Part shown: positions 46,550 through 57,100 of the stretch, in pieces
Position numbering within the stretch: position 1 is the stretch's first letter
How the letters are laid out: each line of letters starts with the position of its first letter
Source: an uncultured Myxococcales bacterium
GTDB taxonomy: Bacteria; Myxococcota_A; UBA9042
Assembly: GCA_903883645.1 (NCBI GenBank)
Contig: CAISBR010000206.1
Span: 40,289-104,288, forward strand
Length of the DNA stretch: 64,000 bases
Direction of reading: 5' to 3'
The notes under the pieces: model-generated
Seen by the model: the letters and a program-made list of their open reading frames with translations, nothing else
The model's database searches: none
Told to the model about the DNA's origin: nothing
Translations under genes and position numbers: made by a program

Positions 46550-48502
46550 TTACTTGCTATTGCGCGTCAGCCACGTACCGCCGCCGATCACCAGCGCGGC
46601 AAGCGCCCCCACCCACAACCAGGTCTGCCACGGCGGGTTTAGGCTCCGATTGCCTCTGCCCGCAGTGACACTGGCCTGTCCAGGCAGGCCGGCCGGCCGG
46701 TCGGGCTCGCCGTCGTCATCGTGGCCCGACTTGACCCAAAGCGGCGGCAGCTCGCCCTTTTTCAGCAGCGCCATCTCAGCCTGTACCCGCTTGGCTTTAT
46801 TGCTGAAATGCAGGGCTCCCGACTGCCCCTCTACGTCGAGGTAACGCTGCAGCATCGCCGCGGCGGCTAGCTTGTCGTGCTGCCGCAGCGCCTGCGACTG
46901 GCAGTAGTACACGTCGGGATCACGCGGATTGGCCAAAACCGCTTTATCGGCGAGCTTTTGCGCCTCGTCGGGGTGCCCGAGCCAGAGCTGCACCAGCGCT
47001 TGATAGGTGTAGACGCGGCCCTCGTTCTTGACCCGCGGCTCGACCAGCTTCATCTGCACGAGGGCCTGCTCGAATTTGCCTTCGTCGAATAGGCTGACGC
47101 CAAAGAGGAACTGCGCCACGGTGTCGCTCGAGTCCTTGGCCGCGCGCGCGCGCATCTCGTCGCGCAACTGCTGCCAGCCGCTGGTCTGGCCCTCGCGCGG
47201 CGGATCGACGCGGCCCCAATCGTCGACGATGCCCGACAGCCGGCCCAGCACACCTTGATAATCGGGGTTTTTCTTGAAGATTCCCTCTAGCTCGCGCACA
47301 GCCTTTAGGTGCTCGCCGGCGCGAAAACAGGCGGTCGCCAAGGCATCGTGCAACGCCAAGTCGTCGGGCCAAGCCTGCACTGCGGCGTTGGCGATAGCCA
47401 GTTCGGCTCGCGAGTCGTCTTGGCGGCTGGCAAGCGAAATACCGGCGCTAAACCATGTAGTTGGCGGTTTGGCAGTGCGTTTGAGCTGTTCGTCCAAGAT
47501 GGCCGCCGCGAGCGTGCCGTGGCCGCTGGCCAGCAGCGCATCCGACAGCGGCATGGCCAAGCAACTGCCCGACCCTTCTGAACTTTCTGGGTAACGCTGC
47601 CAGCAGTCGCGCAGGACCTGCTCCGCCTTCTGCGGCGACTCGAGCCACGCCGCCGCCGCCGCCGCTCGCTCCGCGGTGTGCACAGCGGTTTGCCGTTGCG
47701 CCAAATCCGTCGCGCCACCGCTGGTTTGGCCCCGCCACTCGCTCAACGCCGGCCGCAGGGTCTTGTCGCCAAGCTCGCGCCGGCCGTGCCGCACCAACGC
47801 CAAGCCCAAGTCGAAGCGGGTAGCCAGGTCGAGATGGCTCGCATCCAGATTCTCAAGCGCGTGCAGCAGCTTCTGCCCTGCCTCGCGATCGCCGACCTGA
47901 CTCGTGGCCTCGAAGTCGCCCAGCAGCTTCGCCACATCGGCAGCCTGCGCCGCAGTGGCCGGGCACGACAGCTGCACCGCATCTTCGCTAGCTAGTACAG
48001 CCAGTTGCAGGGCCTGATCCAGCTCGGGCTGCGCTTGGCACGTCGCTGTAGCCGCTGCCGCTAGCTGCAGACCGCGCAAGGTTGGCTCGTCGACCGCCGC
48101 GACCGGGCCGTAGGTCCAGCAGGGTAAGGCCAACTGAATGCGAAATTTCTTAGTTAGCAGGCCCGGTTCGCCCGTCTTGTCCGTGCGCGGCGTCAGTAAG
48201 TAGACTCGCCGCTCAAGCGACTTGCCCTGCACCAGCCAGGTACCAGCAATTCGCCCACCCGCGATCACAATCGCATCGGCGCGCACAGCGGGCAGGTTCG
48301 CAGGGGGCGCAAACAGGCGCACTACTTGGGCTTCTTGGCCGGGCGCTAGGATCGGCTGTGGGCAGCTCAGCGCTGGCGCAGCATCCGGTGCCGCTTCCGC
48401 CACCGGCATCCGCAAGTGCGACGAAGCGCTGTCGGCACGCGCCGAGGCGGCGGGCCATACGGTCAGCACCACAAGCAGGTGCGGCCAAAGGATTCGTCCC
48501 AT
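46550..48502 (-). CDS. Exported TPR-like protein with C-terminal membrane anchor
   Basis: The 650-aa product has a signal peptide (ILWPHLLVVLTVWPAASARA). The N-terminal part (about 50-150) is beta-rich (CPQPILAPGQEAQVVRLF). A long alpha-helical repeat region of TPR type runs about 160-590 (FLFGVSLFDEGKFEQALVQM, LWLGHPDEAQKLADKA). The C-terminus has a membrane helix (WLWVGALAALVIGGGTWL) and a short tail. It is thus an envelope protein with most of its mass outside the cytoplasm. No enzyme motif is seen. The start at 48502 replaces the track start, which would lack a signal peptide. It is the last gene of the minus-strand run that contains asnB and cysS. Confidence 0.75.
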   Translation of the reverse strand: MGRILWPHLLVVLTVWPAASARADSASSHLRMPVAEAAPDAAPALSCPQPILAPGQEAQVVRLFAPPANLPAVRADAIVIAGGRIAGTWLVQGKSLERRVYLLTPRTDKTGEPGLLTKKFRIQLALPCWTYGPVAAVDEPTLRGLQLAAAATATCQAQPELDQALQLAVLASEDAVQLSCPATAAQAADVAKLLGDFEATSQVGDREAGQKLLHALENLDASHLDLATRFDLGLALVRHGRRELGDKTLRPALSEWRGQTSGGATDLAQRQTAVHTAERAAAAAAWLESPQKAEQVLRDCWQRYPESSEGSGSCLAMPLSDALLASGHGTLAAAILDEQLKRTAKPPTTWFSAGISLASRQDDSRAELAIANAAVQAWPDDLALHDALATACFRAGEHLKAVRELEGIFKKNPDYQGVLGRLSGIVDDWGRVDPPREGQTSGWQQLRDEMRARAAKDSSDTVAQFLFGVSLFDEGKFEQALVQMKLVEPRVKNEGRVYTYQALVQLWLGHPDEAQKLADKAVLANPRDPDVYYCQSQALRQHDKLAAAAMLQRYLDVEGQSGALHFSNKAKRVQAEMALLKKGELPPLWVKSGHDDDGEPDRPAGLPGQASVTAGRGNRSLNPPWQTWLWVGALAALVIGGGTWLTRNSK

Positions 48503-48527
48503 CGGCCACCCTTCGCAGAAGTGTCGA

Positions 48528-48806
48528 CTACTCGTCGTCGTCGTGCAGCTCGTCGCCAGTGGCCTGGCCCTCGGCCTCGACCTCGCCGCGCTCGATCGCA
48601 TCGCGCAACCGCGCCTTGCGCCGACGGTTTAGCCGCACCGGAGCCCCGCCCGCCGCACTCGCTGCCGCGCGCCGCGTCGTGTTGCTGGGGTTCTGCACCG
48701 CCGACAAATCGGCCTTGTGGCCGCGAATCAGCAGCGTCGACCCGACCATATAGAGCAGCACGAACACGCCGAGCACGCCCATTTCACGCAGAAAATCTGC
48801 ATCCAT
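48528..48806 (-). CDS. Small membrane protein, 92 aa
   Basis: One hydrophobic helix lies near the N-terminus (MGVLGVFVLLYMVGSTLLI), followed by a basic linker (LNRRRKARLRDAIERGE) and an acidic end (DELHDDDE). There is a Shine-Dalgarno AAAGGGG about 8 bases upstream. It sits 28 bases after cysS and 25 bases before the TPR gene. I do not recognise the family. A partner of the TPR membrane protein is possible on position alone. Confidence 0.7.
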   Translation of the reverse strand: MDADFLREMGVLGVFVLLYMVGSTLLIRGHKADLSAVQNPSNTTRRAAASAAGGAPVRLNRRRKARLRDAIERGEVEAEGQATGDELHDDDE

Positions 48807-48834
48807 TCTCTAACCCCTTTCAGGCAAGCTGCCG

Positions 48835-50331
48835 TTAGACAGCGCTGTCGCCCTGGCCCAAATTTGGCCGCCAGACGGTTCCTTGCCGAGTATCGCCGAC
48901 TTCGACACCCAGATCGAGCAGTTGCTTGCGCAAAACATCGGCCTGCGCAAAATCCTTGTTGGCCCGCGCGGCATTGCGCTCTTCGATCAGCCGCTCGACA
49001 CTGGCCAGCGCCTCGGACCCGGCGGGGAAGCGCAGGGTCTTGGCCATTTCGATGATCTCGGCCGCCGTCGCCGCCGCATCGTGCTGAAACAGACCGAGCA
49101 GCGCCGCCGCCTCGCCAAAGAACGCGCGCACCTGCGCAACGGTCTTCTGATTGGCCTGATCCTTAGGCTTTTCGAGCGCTTGCGACAGCACCTGCAGCGG
49201 CTCCGACAGCGACGCCAGCGCCTTGGGCGTGTTGAAGTCGTCGGTCAGCGCTTCGAGCAGCTCGGCGCGGGCCTTTTGCACCACCGGCAGCTCGGGCCCG
49301 GCTGCAACTTGGGTGCGCGCCAGCAATTCATCGGCCGCCGCCAGCTTTTCGTACATGTACAGCACGCGGCGATTGGCATCGTCGAGCGACTTGTCCGAGA
49401 AATTCAGCGGCGCAATGTAGTGCGCGGTCAGCAGGTAATAGCGCAGCACTTGCGGGTGGTAGCGCGCCAGCACATCGCGAATCGTAAAGAAATTGCCCAG
49501 CGACTTCGACATTTTCTCGCTGTCGACCGTCACAAAGCCGTTGTGCATCCAGTAGCGGGCAAAATCTTGGCCGTTGGCGGCCTTGCTTTGCGCAATCTCG
49601 TTTTCGTGGTGCGGAAACACTAGGTCTTTGCCGCCGCCATGGATGTCGAACGAGGCGCCCAAGTGCTTGCACGACATCGCCGAGCACTCGATGTGCCAGC
49701 CTGGCCGCCCTTGGCCCCACGGCGATTCCCAAGAAGGTTCGCCGGGTTTGGCACTTTTCCACAGGGCAAAGTCGGCTTGGCTGCGCTTGCGGGTGTCGTG
49801 GCTGACCCGCTCCGACGCCCCGTCTTGATTGTCGTCTTGCGACCGGCCCGACAGCACGCCGTAAGCCGGGAATGACACCACATCGAAGTACACGTCGTTG
49901 CCACCGAATTCGCCGGGCACTTCATAGGCATGGCCGCGCTCGATGATCTGCTGCACCAGCGCGATGATCTCGGGCATGTGGCCGGTAACGCGCGGCTCGA
50001 CTTGGGGCCGCTCGATGTCGAGGGCATCCATGTCTTTGTAAAACGCCGCAATTGTCCGCTCGGTCAGCTGATCGCACGACTCGCCGTTCTTGTTGGCGCG
50101 GCCGATGATCTTGTCATCAACGTCTGTAAAATTACGCACATAGGTGACATCGTAGCCCAACTTCTTGAGCGTGCGCTGCACCACATCGAACACGACGTAC
50201 ACGCGGGCGTGGCCCACATGGCAGAAGTCGTAGACCGTAACCCCGCAAACATACAGGCTGACCTTGCCGGGCTGCAGCGGCACAAAAGCTTCTTTTTGGC
50301 GGGTCAGCGTGTTATGGATGCGCAAGGTCAC
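48835..50331 (-). CDS. cysS: Cysteine--tRNA ligase
   Basis: CysS charges tRNA-Cys with cysteine. The 498-aa protein has the HIGH-type signature as [12 protein letters not shown] after [13 protein letters not shown], with the zinc-binding Cys. [14 protein letters not shown] gives the KMSKS loop, and [31 protein letters not shown] complete the core. The C-terminal DALR-like region follows. The ORF track starts at 50613, which adds nearly 100 unrelated residues. The GTG at 50331 gives the standard start [13 protein letters not shown], with GAGAG upstream as a weak ribosome site. It follows the ROK-like gene by 73 bases. Confidence 0.96.
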   Translation of the reverse strand: MTLRIHNTLTRQKEAFVPLQPGKVSLYVCGVTVYDFCHVGHARVYVVFDVVQRTLKKLGYDVTYVRNFTDVDDKIIGRANKNGESCDQLTERTIAAFYKDMDALDIERPQVEPRVTGHMPEIIALVQQIIERGHAYEVPGEFGGNDVYFDVVSFPAYGVLSGRSQDDNQDGASERVSHDTRKRSQADFALWKSAKPGEPSWESPWGQGRPGWHIECSAMSCKHLGASFDIHGGGKDLVFPHHENEIAQSKAANGQDFARYWMHNGFVTVDSEKMSKSLGNFFTIRDVLARYHPQVLRYYLLTAHYIAPLNFSDKSLDDANRRVLYMYEKLAAADELLARTQVAAGPELPVVQKARAELLEALTDDFNTPKALASLSEPLQVLSQALEKPKDQANQKTVAQVRAFFGEAAALLGLFQHDAAATAAEIIEMAKTLRFPAGSEALASVERLIEERNAARANKDFAQADVLRKQLLDLGVEVGDTRQGTVWRPNLGQGDSAV

Positions 50332-50404
50332 GACAGGACTCTCAACTTGACGCGACACGGCAGCGCCACAGGGCCGGATAGTATGCGGCATTTCTGCAAG
50401 TTGC

Positions 50405-51232
50405 TCAAGCCGCGTCGGCCAGCGCTTGCAGGGCGGCGCCATGGGCCAGCGCCACATCGGGCCACGCCGACACCCGCAGCGGCGGCGCCCCGGGCAAGAG
50501 GGCTTGCAGCCGAACGGCAACACTTTGCGCAAGGTGTCCATGGGGTTGCATACCCGGCCACGCCAGCGCCGTACCTTGCACGCCGTGGGCACGGGCCAGC
50601 AGGTGCAGCCCATGGGCGAGGTGGTCGGCCAAGCCCTGATTCAGCCAGGCCGCGCGGGTATCGTGGCGGTCGCCGCGCCCCGCCCAATCGCGATGCTCGG
50701 CCGCCGGTCGCAGCACGCCGGGCGCCGCTCGCAATGGCATCTGCCCCAGCTGCGCCAGCTGCCGCAACGCCGTCGCATCCACATAACTCTTTAAACATCC
50801 TCGATTCTTACACACACACCGTGGCCCCAGCGGGTCGAGCGGAAGATGCGCCGCGTGCGGGTCGGGCCTGCGCAGTTGGCCGTTGTGCACCACCGCGCCC
50901 CACACATCGCTGCCCACCGCCAGCATCGCCAAGTCGCCAGCCCCCTGCCACGCACCGTGGTGCAGCTCGGCCATCGCCAGACAGCTGCCGGGTTCGAACA
51001 CCTTGAATAGACTGCAGTCTTGCGCCGGATCGCCCGCAGTCGTCGCCGTCAGACCCAGGGCCAACGCCGGCTGACGCGCCCGCTGCTGCAGCACGGCCAC
51101 CCCTTGCAAAATCGCTTGCATCGTTGGAGGTTGCAACACACGCCGCTGATCGATCACGCCCAGCTGCGCATCAACTACGGCCAGCAGCGCTTGATCGCGG
51201 CGCAGCTCGACGCCAATCGCCGTGGCCATCAT
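50405..51232 (-). CDS. ROK-fold protein lacking kinase catalytic motifs
   Basis: ROK proteins are sugar kinases or transcription factors. This 275-aa protein has the ROK zinc site: His129 followed by CVCKNRGCLKSY (Cys139, Cys141, Cys146), the equivalent of CxCGxxGCLE. It also has an N-terminal first strand IGVELRRDQALLAVVD. The kinase features are missing. The NDANAAAL motif with the catalytic Asp reads FEPGSCLAMAE, and the GTGxGxG phosphate loop reads GSDVWGA. It therefore cannot be a standard glucokinase. There is no DNA-binding N-terminus, so it is not a NagC-type repressor. Its ATG overlaps the asnB stop (ATGA), indicating coupling. Confidence 0.72.
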   Translation of the reverse strand: MMATAIGVELRRDQALLAVVDAQLGVIDQRRVLQPPTMQAILQGVAVLQQRARQPALALGLTATTAGDPAQDCSLFKVFEPGSCLAMAELHHGAWQGAGDLAMLAVGSDVWGAVVHNGQLRRPDPHAAHLPLDPLGPRCVCKNRGCLKSYVDATALRQLAQLGQMPLRAAPGVLRPAAEHRDWAGRGDRHDTRAAWLNQGLADHLAHGLHLLARAHGVQGTALAWPGMQPHGHLAQSVAVRLQALLPGAPPLRVSAWPDVALAHGAALQALADAA

Positions 51233-53220
51233 GCGCGAACACCCTTGCCGCGGCGCCATGCCTCAAAACTAGCCATGGCCCATAATGTTTTGCGGTGATC
51301 CGCCTTGCCGTCGCCATGCTCGCGCAGCAGCTTTTGCACCACAATCGGGTCGAAGAAGCCGGCTTCGGCACAGGTCTGGTCGCCCAGCAAGTCGGTCAGC
51401 CAGCCCCGCAACGGCCCGCGCAGCCACGCCGCCAGCGGCACGCCAAACCCCTTCTTGGGCCGCTTCACAATGGTTTTCGGCAGCTTATTGGCCGCCAGCT
51501 GCCGCAGCGCCCACTTGGTCGTGTTGCCGCGCAGCTTCATGTTCGCCGGCATGGCCTGGGCCAGCTCGACCACATCGGGATCGAGCAGCGGCGCGCGCGC
51601 CTCAAGGCTGTGCAGCATGGTGGCGCGGTCGACCTTTTGCAGCACGCCGTCGGCCAGATACCAGCGGGCATACAGACCCGCCAACGCCGATAATTCATCG
51701 GGCGCAACCGCCTTCCATGCCGCCCACGATTCGTCGAGCGCCGCCAGCACCTCGGGCCGCCGCGGCCCCGGCGAGGGGTCGACCTGGGCCAAGTGCTTGC
51801 GAAAATCGGGGTGCAACACCGCCAGCGACTCTTGCCACGGCACGCCACCGATCCAGGCAAAGTGCCGCCGCGCCACCGGTTCGGCCAGCCCGCGCACAAA
51901 ACGCTTGGCCTGCTGGTCGAGCGACCAGTTGCCGTGGCTCGTGGGCAGCTGCCGCACCAGCGCCTGCAAGAGCGGCTGAGTGGCACCCAAATGCAACGTA
52001 TCAAAAATACTAGCAATACGGTGCGCGCCAAAGGTCGGATAACCCAAGAACCACTCGTCGCCGCCGTCGCCACCCAGCGCCACCGTCACGTGCTCACGGG
52101 CAAACTGGGCCAAGAAGGTAGTGGGCACAATTGACGCATCGGCCAGCGGCTGGTCGAGACGCACCAGCAGATCGGGAATTAAATCAAGGCACTGCTGCGC
52201 GGTCAGCACCTGTTCGTGGTGCCGCGTGCCCAGGTGCTGCGCCACCGCGCGGGCGTGGGCACTCTCGTCAAAGCTAGGATCTTCAAAGCCAATTGCGAAC
52301 GTGTCGAGCTCAGCGGCCGGTCGCAGCTGCGCGGCATACCAAGCCACCAGCGACGAGTCGATGCCACCCGACAAGAACACGCCCAGCGGCACATCGGCCA
52401 TCAGCCGCCGCTCGACCGCCTTCGCGATCCGCCGATCGAGCTCAGCCAACATCTCGCTTTGACTAAGTTTTTGCAGCTCGGCCCGCGGCGGTCGCGGTGG
52501 ATGCCAAGTCGCCACCGTCACCGTCGCGCCGCTCTCTTCGCCGGGCCGCCGCTGCCACAAGTAAAAGCTCCCCGGCGGCAGCGCATGCACCTGCTGCAGC
52601 ATCGAGCGCGGACTGGGCACATAATCCAGCAGCAATAGGCCCACAAGCCCACGCGGGTCAACAGTTTTTTCGATACCGGGATGCGCCATCACCGCGCTCA
52701 GCTCGCTGCCGAACACCAGCGTCTCGCCATCGTCAATCACACCCACAAACAGCGGCTTCTTGCCAAAACGGTCGCGCGCCAGCAGCAGCGAGCCGCGGCG
52801 TTCATCCCAAATAGCTAGATCAAACATGCCGTTGCAGCGCGCCAGCACGTCGGTGCCCCAGGCCTCCCAGCCATGGACCAGCACCTCGGTGTCGCTGTGG
52901 CTGGCAAAGATATGCCCCAAGGCCTCAAGCTCACGCCGCAATTCAAGGTGATTGTAGATCTCGCCGTTGAAAACGACCTGCACGGTGCCGTCTTCGTTGC
53001 CCATCGGCTGGTGGCCGCCCTGCAAGTCGACGATCGACAGCCGACGAAAACCCAGCGCACAGTGGGCGTTATGACCCTGTCTGTGGGTGGGCGACAGCCA
53101 AGCTCCGTCGTCGTCGGGCCCGCGGTGCCGCAGCGCCTGCCGCATTTGCGCAAGAATGTCGGGCGTGTCGTCGCCAAAACGTTCGCGCCGCAGCGACACC
53201 CATCCCGTGATTCCACACAT
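51229..53220 (-). CDS. asnB: Asparagine synthetase (glutamine-hydrolysing)
   Basis: AsnB makes asparagine from aspartate, ATP and glutamine nitrogen. Related enzymes amidate envelope polymers. The 663-aa protein starts MCGITGWVS with the nucleophilic Cys2. The glutaminase domain shows LRHRGPDDDG and FNGEIYNHLELR. The synthetase domain has the ATP-pyrophosphatase loop LSGGIDSSLVAWYAA near residue 285 and ALGGDGGDEWFLGYPTF near 370. The length and domain order fit the long AsnB class common in polysaccharide loci. The GT2 gene ends 9 bases upstream, and the ROK-like gene overlaps by 4 bases. A biosynthetic link to a surface glycan is possible but unproven. Confidence 0.94.
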   Translation of the reverse strand: MCGITGWVSLRRERFGDDTPDILAQMRQALRHRGPDDDGAWLSPTHRQGHNAHCALGFRRLSIVDLQGGHQPMGNEDGTVQVVFNGEIYNHLELRRELEALGHIFASHSDTEVLVHGWEAWGTDVLARCNGMFDLAIWDERRGSLLLARDRFGKKPLFVGVIDDGETLVFGSELSAVMAHPGIEKTVDPRGLVGLLLLDYVPSPRSMLQQVHALPPGSFYLWQRRPGEESGATVTVATWHPPRPPRAELQKLSQSEMLAELDRRIAKAVERRLMADVPLGVFLSGGIDSSLVAWYAAQLRPAAELDTFAIGFEDPSFDESAHARAVAQHLGTRHHEQVLTAQQCLDLIPDLLVRLDQPLADASIVPTTFLAQFAREHVTVALGGDGGDEWFLGYPTFGAHRIASIFDTLHLGATQPLLQALVRQLPTSHGNWSLDQQAKRFVRGLAEPVARRHFAWIGGVPWQESLAVLHPDFRKHLAQVDPSPGPRRPEVLAALDESWAAWKAVAPDELSALAGLYARWYLADGVLQKVDRATMLHSLEARAPLLDPDVVELAQAMPANMKLRGNTTKWALRQLAANKLPKTIVKRPKKGFGVPLAAWLRGPLRGWLTDLLGDQTCAEAGFFDPIVVQKLLREHGDGKADHRKTLWAMASFEAWRRGKGVRA

Positions 53221-53229
53221 GCCAGCCGC

Positions 53230-54213
53230 CTAACCGCGGATCGGCGCGGCCACGTTCAAGCGCTGGCGCACGAAATAGGTGGGCTTACCCTGCGACTCGT
53301 AATACGTACGCATATTTAGCTCGGCAAGCAACCCAAAAAGCAGAAGCTGCAGGCCGCTGAGCAAGAAAAAGATGCCGACCACAAACAGCGGCTGATCCTT
53401 AACGAAAATGCCCGAGGCAAACCGCTGCACCAGCGTCCACGCCAGCGACAGGCCACCTAAGCCAAAGCAACCAAAGGCAAAGCGCCCAAAGAAGTAGGTC
53501 GGCTTGGTGGCATAAGCCAGCAGAAAACGAACGGTAATCAAGTCGAGCACGACGCGAAAGGTCTTGGAAAGGTTGTACTTACTGACCCCCCAGCGCCGCG
53601 CATGGTGCCGCACCGGCAGCTGGGTAATGCGCGCACCGGCCATGGCAGCAAAGGCGGCGATAAAGCGGTGGGCCTCGCCGTACAGGTGCACATCGTGCAG
53701 CACTTCGGAGCGAAACGCCTTGAGCGTACAGCCATTATCCTTCAGATCCACTCCCGTCACCTTGGCGATGATGCGGTTGGCGATCTTCGACGGAATCACT
53801 ACCGTCAGGGCTTTATCCTGCCTTTTCGCGCGGATACCAGCCACTAGGTCATAGCCCTCTTCGAGCTTGGCCACCAGCAGCGGGATGTCGCCGGGGTCGT
53901 TCTGCAAGTCGGCGTCAATCGGACAGATCACCTCGCCACGGGCGTGCTCAAAGCCAGCGGCCATCGCCGCGGTCTGCCCGTAATTACGACGAAATTGAAT
54001 CACTTTGACCCGAGGATCGGCGGCCAGCTCGTGCAGCACCCGCATCGAGTCATCGCGACTGCCATCGTCGACGTACAGCACCTCGAAGCTGCGCCCCCAC
54101 GGCTCGAGCGCCGCCAGCAGCGCCGCGTGCATGGGTCCAAGGCTGTCTTGTTCGTTGTAAGCCGGCACCACTACCGACAAAAAGGGCCTGGCTTCGTTTG
54201 TGGGCTCGCTCAT
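53230..54213 (-). CDS. Family 2 glycosyltransferase, membrane-anchored (DPM1/GtrB-like)
   Basis: These enzymes transfer a sugar from a nucleotide donor to polyprenyl phosphate at the inner membrane. The 327-aa protein has the GT-A core: LSVVVPAYNEQDSLGPMH, then VLYVDDGSRDDSM, then VICPIDADLQNDPGDIP with DAD. NGCTLKAFRSEVL and RRWGVSKYNLSKTFRV follow. Two membrane helices at about 225-300 anchor it, as in GtrB/ArnC-type proteins. The start Met at 54213 lacks a clear Shine-Dalgarno site, and a TTG at 54234 is an alternative. It is divergent from gyrA and begins the minus-strand asnB run. Confidence 0.92.
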   Translation of the reverse strand: MSEPTNEARPFLSVVVPAYNEQDSLGPMHAALLAALEPWGRSFEVLYVDDGSRDDSMRVLHELAADPRVKVIQFRRNYGQTAAMAAGFEHARGEVICPIDADLQNDPGDIPLLVAKLEEGYDLVAGIRAKRQDKALTVVIPSKIANRIIAKVTGVDLKDNGCTLKAFRSEVLHDVHLYGEAHRFIAAFAAMAGARITQLPVRHHARRWGVSKYNLSKTFRVVLDLITVRFLLAYATKPTYFFGRFAFGCFGLGGLSLAWTLVQRFASGIFVKDQPLFVVGIFFLLSGLQLLLFGLLAELNMRTYYESQGKPTYFVRQRLNVAAPIRG

Positions 54214-54311
54214 GGCGGTGCAGTCTAGCGGCAAGGCCGGCGCGGCTCAAGGATCAGCGGGCATACGCACAACCATTCCATGTTTTCAAGGGGTTGCAAT
54301 CTGCCGGTAGA

Positions 54312-54340
54312 TTGACGAATCGGGCGTTCTAGCGTACACT
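54312..54340 (+). promoter_or_regulatory. gyrA promoter
   Basis: TTGACG and TACACT are separated by exactly 17 bases. The predicted transcription start is near 54347, about 35 bases before the ATG, with AGGAA in between. It is one of the clearest promoters in the window. Confidence 0.7.
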
Positions 54341-54381
54341 TTCGCGCCCTTCTGCGGCCAACGCCGCACGGCAGGAACTCC

Positions 54382-56976
<2,595 letters not shown>

Positions 56977-57040
56977 GACTACGTGCTGGGTGGGTCGCAA
57001 GTGCGCGTCCTCTAATCGAGTCCGTCGCAGCGCGCCGCTG

Positions 57041-57096
57041 AACACCTTGGTTCCGCCGCACCCCAACTTGCTGGACACGGCGGAACCGGTGTTTTT
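57041..57096. terminator. Strong bidirectional intrinsic terminator after gyrA
   Basis: GGTTCCGCCG pairs perfectly with CGGCGGAACC, and the outer AACACC pairs with GGTGTT around a two-base bulge. A run of T follows on the plus strand (GTTTTTAG). The minus strand offers AACA rather than a T-run, so it acts mainly on gyrA. It lies between two convergent genes. Confidence 0.85.
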
Positions 57097-57100
57097 AGAG

